From Tilletia caries (lineage: Eukaryota > Basidiomycota > Exobasidiomycetes > Tilletiales > Tilletiaceae): a DNA stretch of 64,000 nucleotides. Made by a program: the position numbers and the translations under genes. Positions 46,436-57,873 of the stretch are shown here, one piece after another. Each line of letters opens with the position of its first letter. The stretch's first letter is position 1. Where the stretch lies: positions 1,364,001 to 1,428,000 of the forward strand of contig JALUTQ010000041.1 of assembly GCA_032718865.1 (NCBI GenBank). The letters are read 5' to 3'. The notes below the pieces were generated by a model that searched no databases, had not been told where the DNA came from, and saw nothing but the letters and a program-made list of their open reading frames with translations.

Positions 46436-47505
46436 GGTTGTGTGAGAAGCTACAGATGGTGGACGTCAGGTTGCATGAGGCATGAAGGGAAGTTCATCCC
46501 AACTCATCAGAACATAACTTCTATCAGTCAGAACTAGTGTATAACAATGTGTATGTAGAGATTCCTGTCGTTGGACTGCATCGGTCTCTGCGAGGGTGCG
46601 AGCTGATGTACATGCACAGCGCAAGAGCGCGTAACCACGGAAGGAGGCAGAAAGTATGTATGCGGCATGGAAAAAGGTGCCGCTTGAGAACGCAGAAGAC
46701 GCAGAACCGAAGGCTGGAAGGAGAGTATGAGGTATGAGGCAGACCAAAACGGTCGAGGGTCGAACCGCCAAGGGCGCCAGAGATGGAAAGCACAGGCGAG
46801 CCGGGGCGAGACTGAGTCGGCACGATAACGAGGTGGACAAAGTATTTCCGCAGAATCCAAGTGTTTCGGGGATGCTCGAGGAGCGAGGCTGTGGGCGACA
46901 AATAGAGCGGCTGTCAGATGGCAAAAGCAAGCCCCCCTGTGAGCAGCCAAAGAGTTGACAACCTCTCGGCCCCGAGCTGTCGACACGGAGTGTATCAAAG
47001 GGTTGAAAAAGAGGACAACGGAAGATGGGGAGGCTTGACTGGGGAAAGGGAGGATCGGATGCAAGGATGGCGGGATGGCCTTACAGTGTAAGAGGATGGG
47101 AGAAATGTTCAGTAAGACAATGGATGGGGAGGAGTATGCACTGGATAGACCGCAGGACACCGAAGCAACGGCTCGGAAAAGTGAAAAGGAAAGAGGCCTC
47201 CGAGGCCGGGAAAGACAGGGCCACAGGCGGGAGGCTGCTGCGAGAGTGACATTGGGAAGCAGGGACAGGGAAAAGACAGACAGGTCAGCGGTCAGCGGTC
47301 AGCCACAACCATCCATCACGACGACTCCAGCCAGTAGTCTGGACATGGACAGGAAGTCAGGATGTCGGCTCTGTGCAGAACGAAGCGAGTTAGCGATGCA
47401 TCCGTAATGCGGACCGTGATAGGGACGTATTTGAGTGAGTAGTGAGGCAACAGGAGCGGATGGATGTGGTTCTGCTGATGCCTGGTGGTCTGTGCATCGA
47501 GAAAG
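46436..47505. other. Intergenic, no supported gene
   Basis: About 1.1 kb with overlapping frames on both strands, none with a domain or splice pattern. No RNA gene is seen. Confidence 0.5.
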
Positions 47506-47515
47506 TGACCTTCAG

Positions 47516-47964
47516 GGACGCCTTTATCGCCTTCAACCCCAATTCCACGTGGAAGAAAAACCAGATCACGTGACCCCACTTCCAGCTCGGCGGGGGGGCT
47601 TTGCCCCCCCCGGAACCCCCCCAACCAAAAGGACAGTCTCGTCCGTCTCCATTGCTATCATGTCTAATCCTGCCCGCTACGCGCTAACTCTAACCCGAAA
47701 AAAAAAGTGGTGTCCTGCATCTAACTTAGCAACCAAGTAGAAAAAAAGGAGAAAAAAGAAAAAAAGAGAGACCTGAAAGGGAATCTAACCGCAGACCTGC
47801 ACAATCGCAAGCCGCATCACTAACGCCTATACTATGAGGGAAAGTTGATGCAGACCTTGATTTGTGACGCAATATAAACAACTTCAACGCGAGCGCGCCC
47901 CGATCGCCTCAATCGCCTAATCACCGATACCACGTGGAATTGGGGTTGAAGGCGATAAGGGCCT
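47516..47964. mobile_element. MITE-like element 2, related to element 1
   Basis: Inverted ends of about 33 bp (47520-47552 and about 47931-47963, containing CGCCTTCAACCCC and CCACGTGG) are seen, with one mismatch in the outer part. The direct repeat TGACCTTCAG lies at 47506-47515 and 47965-47974, a 9-10 bp target duplication. The interior matches element 1 closely at 47569-47700 (the GC hairpin and the CTAATCCTGCCCGCTACGCG block). It is weaker over the tRNA-like part, where the minus strand carries GGTTAGATTCCC. There is no coding capacity. Confidence 0.78.
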
Positions 47965-47974
47965 TGACCTTCAG

Positions 47975-48827
47975 TGCAAGCGTTTTCTCGGCCGTAAAAG
48001 TGCATCAGGATTTGGTTAAGGGTTTATATGTGGGGTCTCTGCTCACATACTGTGTCGGACACGTGGCATCCGACACAGCTTGACATCCGACACAAAATCC
48101 TATTATGTAGCTACTACTGACTGGCTGCGGTCCTGCGGGACGACTTCCATCAATAGAGACAACATCCGAACTTGGAGGATTGGAGGGCTGAGAAATGAAT
48201 GAGATGAGAACCAAGGCGGCTGTCGTCGGGCGTGTCCGAGGTGGGAAGTCTCAAGTCAGTCCAAGCCGATGGGCGATGCCCGACAAGAACGTGGTTACCA
48301 GCTGAATACTGAATACTGAATCCTTTACCATCTCTTCCCTCATTCTTCGCCCCTTGTAACCCCTTCCCTCTCTCCCAGCTCCCATCCACTGACTTCCTCT
48401 GCTCTCCTCTGTTCTCCAGCTTCTTTATCAGACCGAGGCCCGACCGGAGGCTGCTTCAGCCCGTCATCAACAAGTCGCCCGCTGCATCTCCAAGGCGACA
48501 CACAGCTCATCTCACGCCGACTTGTCGTGTTACATCAGTCCCGCTGCTCATCTCATGTGAGTAGGCGCCGCTCTAACGATACAGTAGCCCAGACTCAAGG
48601 GCGCAGGGCCGTACCTGGTCGTTCATCGTCGTCCGATGGCGTCCGGAGAGTTGGGCCCGGACTCGGTCGAAAAGGTATAAGTAGGCACACCTTCGTCACT
48701 GAGCTACTGAACTGTTCTTCATACTCTTTCCCCCTCACCCACCGCCTCTGTGAACTTCCTCAGTTCTTCCCAACTTCTTCTCCTACCCACACCACACCCT
48801 CCTCAAGAAACAGACCAATCAAAACCC
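47975..48827. other. Upstream region of secreted protein gene
   Basis: Short pyrimidine-rich stretches precede the ATG at 48828. Two to three copies of a TCCGACAC motif lie near 48053-48090. No gene is seen. Confidence 0.45.
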
Positions 48828-49543
48828 ATGAAGCTCCTCAACGTATTCGTTCTCGCCTCTGCCATCCTTGGCTCTGCAGTCTCTGCCGGGAACCGCTCTC
48901 CGCCTCCTTCTCCTCCACCTAAGACTGTTCGCCCACCTCCCGGTCAATTGGTATGATTTTTACCTTAACCCCTCTCATGGCGGCGTTTTAGAAGCTGATC
49001 GAACCCGTCCTTTTAACTTTCTTGCCATTTCAAGAACCCGGGGCAGTTTTGCCAAGATTGGTCTGCAAATAAACATGGGCCCTGGCCCAGTGCTTACCTC
49101 GACTATGTGAGAGCTCGAGGGTTTTTTGATGCCTTGTTGCGACCGTATCTCTGACGCTAGGTTTAACTTTTCCTGTCTGAACAGTGCGTATATTGCATGC
49201 GCCAGAGCAGAGGAGTGACCTCAGCCAACTGCGTAAGACCCTATCTCACCTTTCTCATCGCGGCGTTGTACAAATGACCAGAAGCTGATCAAACTCTTCC
49301 ATCGACCTTCTTGCATTTTCAAGGACCTCACGGACTTCTGCAAGCAACATGCTAAGTACCCCAACGATGTGAGGACCTTCGAGGGCTGTTTGGTTGTTGC
49401 GACTGTGTGCATGTCCCTGACGCTGACGCTGATGTTCAACTCTTCCTCCCTGAACGTGTCTGAGACAGTGCATCCGAGGCACGAAGGTATGCGACACGCA
49501 CTTCGGAGACAGACAAGCTCAATGCTGGTTCGGAGAAATCTAG
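48828..49543 (+). CDS. Small secreted Cys-containing protein, duplicated exon pair
   Basis: Five exons (48828-48950, 49035-49106, 49185-49232, 49324-49368 and 49469-49543), all joined in phase 0, give 120 residues. A signal peptide (LLNVFVLASAILGSAVSA) is followed by a Pro-rich linker (SPPPSPPPKTVRPPPGQ). Exons 2-3 (GQFCQDWSANKHGPWPSAY, then CVYCMRQSRGV) and exons 4-5 (DLTDFCKQHAKYPND, then CIRGTKVCDTHFG) look like a tandemly duplicated unit. The intron sequences between them are also similar, for example the AAGCTGATC block at about 48992 and 49282. An in-frame alternative acceptor at about 49281 would add 14 residues to exon 4. Seven Cys in the mature part suggest disulphides. No family was recognised. 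It was pieced together from splice sites, so transcript evidence would matter. Confidence 0.65.
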
Positions 49544-49679
49544 GCACGGCAGTACGGTTACGGGAGAGCCTGAAGAACACGCGGTCCTTGTCCTTCGGAC
49601 TCCTGGGTTTCGTGCCGAAGACTCATGGGTGAGTGCTCTACCAGATCTATGAAGAGCCCATGATGAAGCCTCCCATTGA

Positions 49680-49683
49680 CTCG

Positions 49684-49752
<69 letters not shown>
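49680..49752. repeat. (CT)n microsatellite
   Basis: About 70 bp of nearly pure CT dinucleotides with one TTT interruption near 49702. It creates artefactual repetitive frames on both strands. Confidence 0.97.
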
Positions 49753-49756
<4 letters not shown>

Positions 49757-50121
49757 GGCTACGACAGATGGGGGGCCGCGTGTACAGAATGGGATCCGAG
49801 TCCGAAGACGGAGAGACCGGGCGAGAAGCCAGGAGAGGGGATGTCCTGTAGCGAGACGAGTAAACTTCAACCATGCAACTATCCTTCGTACCTTTTACAC
49901 ATACCTTCAGCGCAAGCGTTGTCTCAACCGTCAAGTGCACATGGTCTGTTATGGATCTCTGGACGAGGACGCCCATCAAGATCCGAACCAGAGACCATCG
50001 CCTCAACGTGACTAAAGACATCCTTCATATTGATTTGCTCTCAAGCGAGTAGACGGCCAGATCTGGAATACAGAAGGACAGAAGCAGCGCAGGGAAACAT
50101 CGCGGTCCAAACAGAGAGACT

Positions 50122-51529
50122 TCAGTGGAGAGGCGAGAAGGGCAGCGGGCGCATGATCTGGGCGTGCATCTTGTCGATCAACTTGACAGTCTGCGGTCAG
50201 AAGAAACGGGGGGTCCAGGGAAAGTCAGTGTCTGGCATTCATAAACCTGCGGGTGGGAAGAAAGGCAAACCCACCTGGCTGACTGTGTCGTTCCAAGTCT
50301 GAAGACATTTCGAGGAGAGAGGGAGCCATGGGTCAGCTATCGGTCAAAGTTGAAACTACCTTCAATGTGAGAGAGTACTCACAGCCACTTGCCAGGCCGC
50401 ATCACGCGTCTCCTTGCGTGCTGCCAGGTTAGGATAGGACCAGAGGTGGACAACAGTGTGCAGACCACCAATTTGTGCGAACCACGCGCCAACAGGCTCG
50501 ACGAATTTGCTGTTGGTGCAAATCACATAGTCAGCGTGAATGCGCATGTACATAGTTTGTAAATTTCTTCTCAGAACTTACCGTCGAGCTTCCAAACCGC
50601 GTTGCCTGGGTAAATAAAAGAGCAATTGTCAATATTCTTAAATCTGTGCATTTAGAGCATGTCCAAACTCACCAGTGTTGAGCCCACTCCAGGAGGTGAC
50701 CTGGCTTGAGGTGGTAGGTGCGCAGCTCGTAGATGCCGCCGTTTGTGTCGTGAGGTGGACTCGTGGGCCAGAAGGAGAACTCCTGACTGAGCCAGGACGA
50801 TCGCCCGCGCAAGAACGGCCGGACCTTGTCGTACAATTCGCGTTGAATCTGGAAGTCACAAAATTTGAATGTCAGCACTTGTGCCACGCGGCGTTCATCA
50901 GACAGGGAAAGAAATGAATGACTAAAACTCACATCGCTCTCGTGGTAGGCTGACTCGCACTGGTCGTAACCCTGGTACCCATCGTACTCCCAGATGTGGA
51001 AGAAGGTGTCGAGATCACCAATGAAGACCTCCCAGCTCCCCACATGTCGCAGCGCAAAGCGAGAATCCTTAGCGATCTTGGGGTAGTACTCCGCCAAGAC
51101 GGCCTTGTAGGCGGCGGTGCAGTCTGGCTTGACCTCGTGTCGGATGATCTCGTGTACGAACTTGCCCCTGCTCACAGCGGAGGAGTGGGACATGGTGAGG
51201 CCTTCCTTCTTGGCCTTCTCGGAGCCGTGGAGGAGGGAGCTGAGGAGACCCTGTTGTGACTCCTTGTCGGAGTCGGTGACTTCGGGTGCGACGGCAGCGG
51301 TGTTGAGGAGAGATGATGTTGCGCGCGGGAGGGAGAGGGGCTGGGAAGGGGTGGAGAGGGCCCGGATGGCTGCTGCTGCTGAGCCTGACCCGGCTGCTGG
51401 TGCGATGATGCGTGGTGCCGAAGGGGAGGAGACCAGGCCCGTGCGAGCTGCGGTGTTGGCCCAGGACGTCTGCTGGCCTGCGCTGCTAAGCACCCGCTGG
51501 GCCGTCTTTCCGATGATGGCGCGTGTCAT
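50122..51529 (-). CDS. NIPSNAP family mitochondrial protein
   Basis: NIPSNAP proteins are mitochondrial matrix/outer-surface proteins of the dimeric alpha-beta barrel fold, linked in animals to mitophagy signalling. The start codon ends at 51529 and the stop is at 50122. Exons lie at about 50940-51529, 50672-50850, 50525-50605, 50383-50512 and 50122-50190. A long Ser/Ala/Arg presequence precedes LLSSLLHGSEKAKKEG and HEVKPDCTAAYKAV, VGSWEVFIGDLDTFFHIWEYDGY, GGIYELRTYHLKPGHLLEWAQ and VVHLWSYPNLAARKETR, all family signatures. The final exon encodes LIDKMHAQIMRPLPFSPL. Both NIPSNAP repeats are present, and the gene looks intact. Confidence 0.9.
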
Positions 51530-51798
51530 GGCTGCTGCTGTGTACTCTCTCTCGTGCCTTGGGATCTGTGGAAGGAGGAGGTTGTCGTCGTCGGACAGAA
51601 GCTGGAATGTCCCCTACCGAACGAAGCGAGCGCTTCCCCACCTTCCGCTTCTCAACTGACGTCGATGTGGGGCTCAAGTCACGTGAACACCGCCAAAAGG
51701 ACACGTCAGCTCTTTCAGCTTTCAGCGTCGCCAAATCTCACAATCAATGACAGCCATCGACTGCAGACTTTGCTGAATGCGAAGACGGGTTAAAGAGA

Positions 51799-52939
51799 AT
51801 GCCATACGCACCTCAGCTGGCCTCGGCTCTGGAGTCACTCGCTCTGCCATGGCCTTCTGCACCCCTCCGTCCGGCCATTCTGAACGAGGCCCATTCTGCA
51901 CCCGACTTCTTCGATGATCTGCCCAGTCTCGACAAGTGGTACGTCGCACAATGTAGAGCGAGGGGTCTCTCAGAGAATCATCATCTCGTTTATTCAGGAG
52001 GTCAGCTCCGGTCTCGTGATGAGCTCTGCGAGACGGCAGATGCGCAGAAAGTGAGTAAGGTCCTGTCCAGCTCGAAGATTAATCGCAGAGTCATTGACGG
52101 TCTCCCCTTTACAGACTCCGGGTATGATGAAGGAGGGATCAAAGGGAGATGATGAGCGACCAAAGTTGCTGGTCTGCCACGACTTCCAAGGCGGCTTCAA
52201 CGATCGACCCGACCGCCGAGGTTACACCTTCGAATACTGGTCCCTCGCCGATGCCTTCATCTACTTCTCCCACCGACGCATCTCCTGCCCTCCCATGGGG
52301 TGGAACACGGCAGCAAGTCGACATGGAGTGAAAATGCTTGGAACGGTGTGAGCTTCGTTCTTGATTTGCCTCTCTCTATTGCCCTGCACGCTGACGATGA
52401 CTTTTTGTTCTTTCGCCAGAATCTTCGAATGGAAAGAGGCTATCCCTGAACTCTCTCTCCTACTTCGGGGACCACACGACTCCTACTCACCCCTAAAGCC
52501 TCCTCTCCGCTACTCTCCATTTTACATCCCCGCCCTCATCGATCTTGCCTTGTCCAGCAACTTCTCAGGCTACCTCATCAACGTCGAACTACCTCTCGAC
52601 CTCGGCTTCTCCGTCTCCGGCTACACCTGGTACCCGGACTGGCTCCGCCCCACCTCGGCCGCGGAGAAGGACGAGATGCAACGCAATGCCAGAAGACTTC
52701 GGGCGTGGGTTGCCCTCTTGCGATCCGAGGGGCAACGACGCTTTCGAGAGGCCGGACGCGGGGAGGACGAGTGGACTGTGCTTTGGTATGATTCGGTCAC
52801 GAGGGAGGGCAAGCTTCAGTGGCAGGACGCAGTGACGAGGGAGAATTTATCCTTCTTGGAGGTTAGCGATGGGATCTTTACCAACTATACGTGGGCTCGA
52901 CCGCCGAAGCCGAAGATCGAGCAGCCGGACATGCCCGGT
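51799..52939 (+). pseudogene. GH85 endo-beta-N-acetylglucosaminidase, 5' part (interrupted)
   Basis: GH85 ENGases release N-glycans by cutting the chitobiose core in the cytosol. Exons 51799-52050, 52115-52347 and 52420-52939 encode the first 335 residues. Family blocks are clear: LLVCHDFQGGFNDR, FIYFSHRRISCPPMGW, HGVKMLGTVIFEW, GYLINVELPLDLG with the catalytic Asn and Glu of the INxE motif, VLWYDSVTREGKLQWQDAV, and DGIFTNYTW. The frame then enters foreign DNA at 52940. The missing part resumes in frame at 63792. As it stands the protein would end after about 45 unrelated residues at 53077. The catalytic pair is retained but the barrel is incomplete, so loss of function is likely. Confidence 0.9.
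52930..52939. repeat. Direct repeat at left edge of the 10.8-kb insert
   Basis: CATGCCCGGT, repeated at 63782-63791. This is the likely target-site duplication. Confidence 0.8.
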
Positions 52940-54092
52940 ACTTGGTCAATGGCCTCCAAGGTCCCCCAGGTGCAGAACGCCTTAAGACCGGCGGACGTGG
53001 CTTGGGTCTCCTTGAGCATCTGGATCGTCTTCTCAAGGTTGGGGTCTCCGGGCTCAAGGGCCTCAAGGGCGGTTTAGGTCTCCTCGAACAGGCGGGTCAT
53101 CTCGAGCGCGGTGAAGCCGAAGGCGGTGGCCTGGGCGAGGAGGGGCATGAGACGACGTGGTGGATGGGGTAGTCGAGAATCTGGGTTTCGAGCGCGGCTT
53201 GCGGGAGGACCTGAACTGTCTTCGTACGGCGGCGTATCGGACGGCAATGATGAGTGCCTTCTTGGCAGTGTTGGCGGCGTCCGCGACCATGGCTGTGCGG
53301 CCTTGGAGCAGAGCACCGTAAATAAGTCTGTAAGAGAGCATACAAGTCAGAAAACGGTTGTGAAGCAGCATGTATGCGTGTTAAAAGGACGCGCTGTGAA
53401 GAGGATACTCGCTGCTGAAGCGGGGGCTCTCGCACCTCACCCTCGCGTGTGACCTGTGTGTCCTTCATGAGCATGTATGCGCGAGGAACGCGGACGCTTG
53501 TGAATTGAATGAAGCCTGTGGCCTAAAGAGAGAGAAAGATGAGTGACTTTACAAAGATAAACGAGCCGCCAATGGAGTTCGAGACTCACCGTTGTCGATA
53601 CCGTCACGTCCCATCTTCTTTCCGATGTCACCGACGTTGGTACCGGGCAGAAGCTGGAGGCTCTTGGGGTCACGGACCGATACGATGAAGGTCTTGGTAC
53701 CGTAGCGCTTGCCGTTGACGACGAGCTGGGCAAAGACGGAGCTGTGTGTGGCGGACTAGACGCACCTCCGATCCACCATTTTGTGGCGCCGAGGTTAAGG
53801 GTGTGGACCACAGCTGGTCGGTCCTTTCCGCTCGAGACCGGCGACGTTGGAGCCGTGGGCTGTTGGAATGCAGGAAACATGTGAGCATGACAAGGAGACT
53901 GATGAGACGTGTTCCCATCCAAAAAGGTGTGTACGCACCAGCTCGGTCATGCCGAAGCAGCCGTACATGCCCTGGCATGAGATGCAGCCCTTGGCGCTAC
54001 CACGGATAGTCTGTTATTCGCAAAGAAATAAGAAGGAGATAAGAGAAGTGAAAGAGAAAGACGCGCGTGGTGCTATCTACTCACACCAAATT
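52940..54092 (-). pseudogene. Acyl-CoA oxidase fragment with introns
   Basis: Minus-strand blocks of peroxisomal acyl-CoA oxidase (first step of beta-oxidation) are seen in order. They are GCISCQGMYGCFGMTEL (about 53940-54005), AHGSNVAGLE (after an intron), [48 protein letters not shown]-like, MVADAANTAKKALIIAVRYA, LMPLLAQATAFGFTALEMTRLFEE, and finally LKAFCTWGTLEAIDQ at the insert edge. Introns keep GT-AG borders, so the copy came from DNA and not from mRNA. A TAA follows FEET, and the frame shifts after the IGGA block. Both ends are missing (N-terminal flavin domain start and C-terminal domain). It is a captured, dead fragment. Confidence 0.87.
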
Positions 54093-54093
54093 T

Positions 54094-54420
54094 AGTGCCA
54101 CGGCAGACTACCGTTGATCAAAGGGCAGCGATGAGCGAGGAAGCAAGAGAGGGTCACTTCTGTCGGGGGGATTCAGTGCCCCGGCAGACTCAATTGACCA
54201 AGCGGCAGCAATGTGCGAGGAAGCAAGAGAGGGTCACTTCTGCCGGGGGGTTCAGTGCCCCGGCAGACTACCATTGACCAAGCGGCACTGCCGGGGGGTT
54301 CAGTGCCCCGGCAGACTACCATTGACCAAGCGGCAGCAATGAGCGAGCCAGCAAGAGAGAATGACTTCTGCCGGGGGGATTCAGTGCCCCGGCAGACTAC
54401 CACTGATCAAGGGGCAGCAT
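54094..54420. repeat. Tandem ~80-bp repeats, each with a hairpin
   Basis: About four units, one shortened to about 48 bp, of the pattern CAGTGCCCCGGCAGACTACC...AGCAATGAGCGAG...TCACTTCTGCCGGGGGGATT. Each junction holds a perfect 9-bp stem (CTGCCGGGG / CCCCGGCAG) with a loop of about 10 nt. The array abuts the outer end of the acyl-CoA oxidase fragment. It could be a subterminal structure of a mobile element or a simple expansion. Confidence 0.88.
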
Positions 54421-54841
54421 TACCTGTGATAAAGAGAAGTGAGAGCTGCTGCCGTGCGTATGTAGCTTCTAGCGTCCTACAGGCAGCCACAAACGTCGAT
54501 GTTACATCCCGGCGGTCTGAGTGCGCACCAGCAAAGGGGGGCTCGCTCTGACCGCCACGGAATACGACGGGCTGCCTTTGGTGGAGCATAGGAAGACATC
54601 AGGCGAGCAGCTCATGGAGGTCGGAAAGAAGAAGGGTGCGCAGCGGCTGTAGCGAAGGGAGCTCTGACCTCTACGTGATCACCCATTTGATCAATGATCA
54701 GCTAAACTCCGAATGTCCGACGTTGCTTGATTTGACACGTGGCGCGCGACATTCCATTTCATTTCAAGAGAGTTCCAGGATACAGGAACTGAAATTATTA
54801 ACATTTCTCACGTTCATCCTCACTCATACAAAGCCCTCAGC

Positions 54842-55527
54842 ATGCCCAGAAAGAGAGGGACTAGACAGCGGATAAAGCGCCTCGAATCACGCGCTGCCAA
54901 GCGTCCCACTTCTTCGCCTTCAGTAGTAGTCCCACCCGGCACTAGAGACTTCGAGATACTCATCTTCTCAACCCGAACCACTCCTTTGAGTCTATCCGAG
55001 GCGCTTGCGCCTAACCCTGCCAATGGCTGTCACCAGCGACGCCTCAAGCGTCCCTGCCGACGCCCCTGGGGCGAATCAAGGCCAAGTTTCTGCAAGGCAT
55101 TATCGACTTTTTGCGCCGCAAAGTGGTCAACGTCTTTCGTCGGGGAGCACGGGCGGAGAAGATAAGGAAGCCCGACCTCAAGCGCAACAGCCAGAAGAAC
55201 CTCAAGAAGCGGCGAAGTAGCGGGCATGCAAAGGCAAAGGCTTGCGCTTTTCTCGACACGGAGGCTCAAGTCGCTTCGGACGAGGAAGTATCGTCCGACG
55301 AGTCCGATGGCTCTGACGACTCTTCCGACGACGACTTCATAGTTCCTGACAAGAAGGTCAAAGCCTCCAGCCTTTCTTTTTACTTGTGTAAGTTTCATCG
55401 TATGTCTGAAATCTTGGTTTTGCTTTGCTTTGTATTCTTACTATACCCTCATGTCTACCAGCGTTCAACCCGGTGCCTTCGTGGTGATCAAGTTCACTCG
55501 CTCTTTCATGCCTTCCCGATGTCATAA
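54842..55527 (+). other. Possible small basic/acidic ORF set, unrecognised
   Basis: Overlapping frames encode a basic start (MPRKRGTRQRIKRLESRAA at 54842) and, in another frame from 55111, a basic stretch followed by an acidic Ser/Asp region (EVSSDESDGSDDSSDDDF) and a hydrophobic tail. A third frame from 55023 is Gln/Pro-rich. One spliced or frameshifted protein could combine them, but no join was proven and no domain is known. Acidic Ser/Asp regions are common in DNA-binding and transposon proteins, but that is weak evidence. Confidence 0.3.
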
Positions 55528-55576
55528 TCCATGCCACATGTATCTGTCTTTTTGATCGCGACTGGTAGTTACATAG

Positions 55577-57609
55577 TCAAAGTGTGAATCTCGTTTGATT
55601 ACTACTGGTAGTCTGGTAGTCATAGGCAAAGTGTAAAGCTTGTTGAGATTTGAGGGACAGGTCTGAGATTGTCAAGGCCTGTGGCTTTCCAGTCGATCTC
55701 ATTGCCTGGCGCAGATTCCTTTGCTTCGCTTTCTCGCTGTGTGAGACCGTGGGCCTTGTGCATCTAGCCTCGATAGGCAAGCCATGCCAAATCTCGTCCC
55801 GCGCCACAGCCAAGATCGAGTGCGCGTGCAGAAGTACGACGCCCGAGGAAAGCAGGTCGGATGTGGGATTGTACATGCGCGCAAGGTCAGGCAAGGGCTG
55901 ACCCATCAAGTGTGGGGTGTCATCTGAAATGCGGCTGAAGGGGGAAGTCGAGCTCGAAGGTCCAGGCTGGGCAGAAGCCAAGGTATGAGCACCTCGGTTG
56001 GAGCCTCCAGGTGAGCTGAAAAGAGAGCCTTTGGGGGTTCCTGCTGCTGATCCGCCTGAAGTCGATGCGACGGAGGAGCGGAGTACGCCCTTGCGCGCAG
56101 CCGCTGCCCAGAGGGACGACCCCGATGCGCCCACAAGCAGCTCTCGAGCACGATCGCAAACCGTTTGTTCTCCTCGAGGGTCGTGATCCGGCTCCGGCCT
56201 GTGAAAGGGTCCGAAAAAGCGGCGAGGGCAGCAAGCCATGTGCGTAGAGTTGGGCAATCCTGCTGATGTACAGGTTGCTGGCCACGATGAAGAGCAGGGC
56301 GCGGAAGTCGGCCACCCGATGGCTGAGCCGGATCGGCAGTTCGGTCGAGGTGAGGCGGGCCGAGTGGAGAAGTTGCTCGAGCGTGGGCGATGATTCCTGG
56401 GACGGGGGCGGACTGAGCGCGAGGAGCTGGCGGATGGCGATCGCAGTCGGTCGACGGGGGAGGAACTGCTGGAGCAGGTTGGGATCGGCGCTGCACGTCG
56501 ACAGCGAGGAGGGAGTCGAGAACAGATACGACGACGGCGAGGATGTTCTCCTCCTTATCATCCTTGCCTCGTGCTCACCGCCATCCTCGCTTTGACGGCC
56601 GACTGGCAACGACGACCCGAACCGCCGTCTGGCCAGTGCCGCTGCTCTTCCCACGCCCACGCCTGTCCCTGCGCTCGCCGCTTTCACCGCTGGGGCTGCG
56701 AACATGCACGACGGCCGTGTTGCGTTCATCATTGCGGCAGCTTCTGTACCTTCTCCAATCTCCAATGAATCCACCTTGTCCTCGTCCACCTCGTGATGAT
56801 GATGATGATGACCGACCAGGCCATCCCGTTCGCCCAGGTTCCTCCGGACATCGGTCTTGTCCGAAGACGGCGCCGATGCCAGGACGGGCAAAGGCGGGGG
56901 CGGCGTCGCCACGGGCAACGGCAAGACTCCCCCCTCTTCGGCATGCAAGACCAACGAGAACTTGATCATGCACCTCGCACGACAGAAATGCTCGGTGTAC
57001 TCCGTCGCTTTGACGAGCGGGTGCTCGGCAAAGACAACGCAGATGGTGTAGCCGGAGCGGTAATGTCTGACGATGTCTGCGATTTGCTTGAGGTTGGGCG
57101 TGCCGTTTGGGCCTGACGAGCCTGGTGGGGCTTCGGAAGCTAGGGCGGGGGTGGGTTTAGGGAGTAGACCGGCTGCGCGTGGGGAGAGTGGGTTTTGGTT
57201 GAAGCCTGGCTTGAGGGGTGTGCTTGGGTGGACCGGGGCGGGGCTGAGAGTTGAATTCGATGATGTGCGAGGGGATGGGTTGCGCGGGATGGTACCATCC
57301 AGCAAAGGCGGGAAAGTCTGGCATGCGCTGAATCCCGCGAGAAGGGCTGTGTCGAGGAAGGGCTCCTCATTCGCGCCGAGCGCGGCCATGATGGCGATCT
57401 TGGAGGCGTAGGTGAAGACGCCCATCACGAGATCGAGGGAGAGGATGATCCGATCGACGCGGTCGAAGAGGAAGACCTCATTATCAGCGTACACCGCATG
57501 GACGTAACTCTTCGAGTACCGTTCGAGCGAGACGACCTGGGCGGATGCGAGGTAGGGCGCAATGAGGAATTCGATGTTGGGAGCAAGGTTGATTGGGTGC
57601 TTTCATCTT
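55577..57609 (-). pseudogene. Mkt1-like (XPG/FEN-related) fragment
   Basis: From 57609 downward the minus strand reads HPINLAPNIEFLIAPYLAS, SYVHAVYADNEVFLFDRVDRI, FLDTALLAGFSACQTFPPLL and HFAEHPLVKATEYTEHF-like blocks. This resembles the central region of Mkt1, a PIN/XPG-fold regulator of mRNA translation with Pbp1. An in-frame TGA directly precedes the first block and there is no start, so the 5' part is missing. Near 56200 the frame changes: the end of the long frame is nonsense, while another frame continues with SSGVVLLHAHSILAVARDEIWHG to 55577. Poly-His and Ser/Pro-rich inserts are present. It looks like a truncated, captured copy. The assignment to Mkt1 itself is tentative. Confidence 0.6.
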
Positions 57610-57873
57610 GGCCATCATTAATCATTCTAGGCCAACCTCAGGATTTTCCTGCGCATTAGAGTCAGGATGATGTGGGCTACTCGCAAATTCAAGCGGTGAT
57701 GTACGATGTACATAACTAGGACTTCTTGAAAAAATCGATGGGGTTTCCGCCACGTGTTAGTACTAGAGTCTGGGGTGCTTCTGGCCACAAGCCAGAGCCT
57801 TAAGTATAAAGTGTGTGCACACCCAATTATCGCTTCCATCGTTCGTCCTCACTATCTCTCTTGCTCTTCAAAC

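Noticed and set aside
46466..47249. Frames of up to 208 codons on the minus strand
   Set aside because: No domain, signal or splice support; composition typical of spacer DNA here.
49555..50021. Arg/Glu- and Ser/Leu-repeat proteins on both strands
   Set aside because: They are translations of the CT microsatellite.
54094..54420. CRISPR-like array
   Set aside because: Units are contiguous imperfect tandem repeats without distinct spacers, and the genome is eukaryotic.
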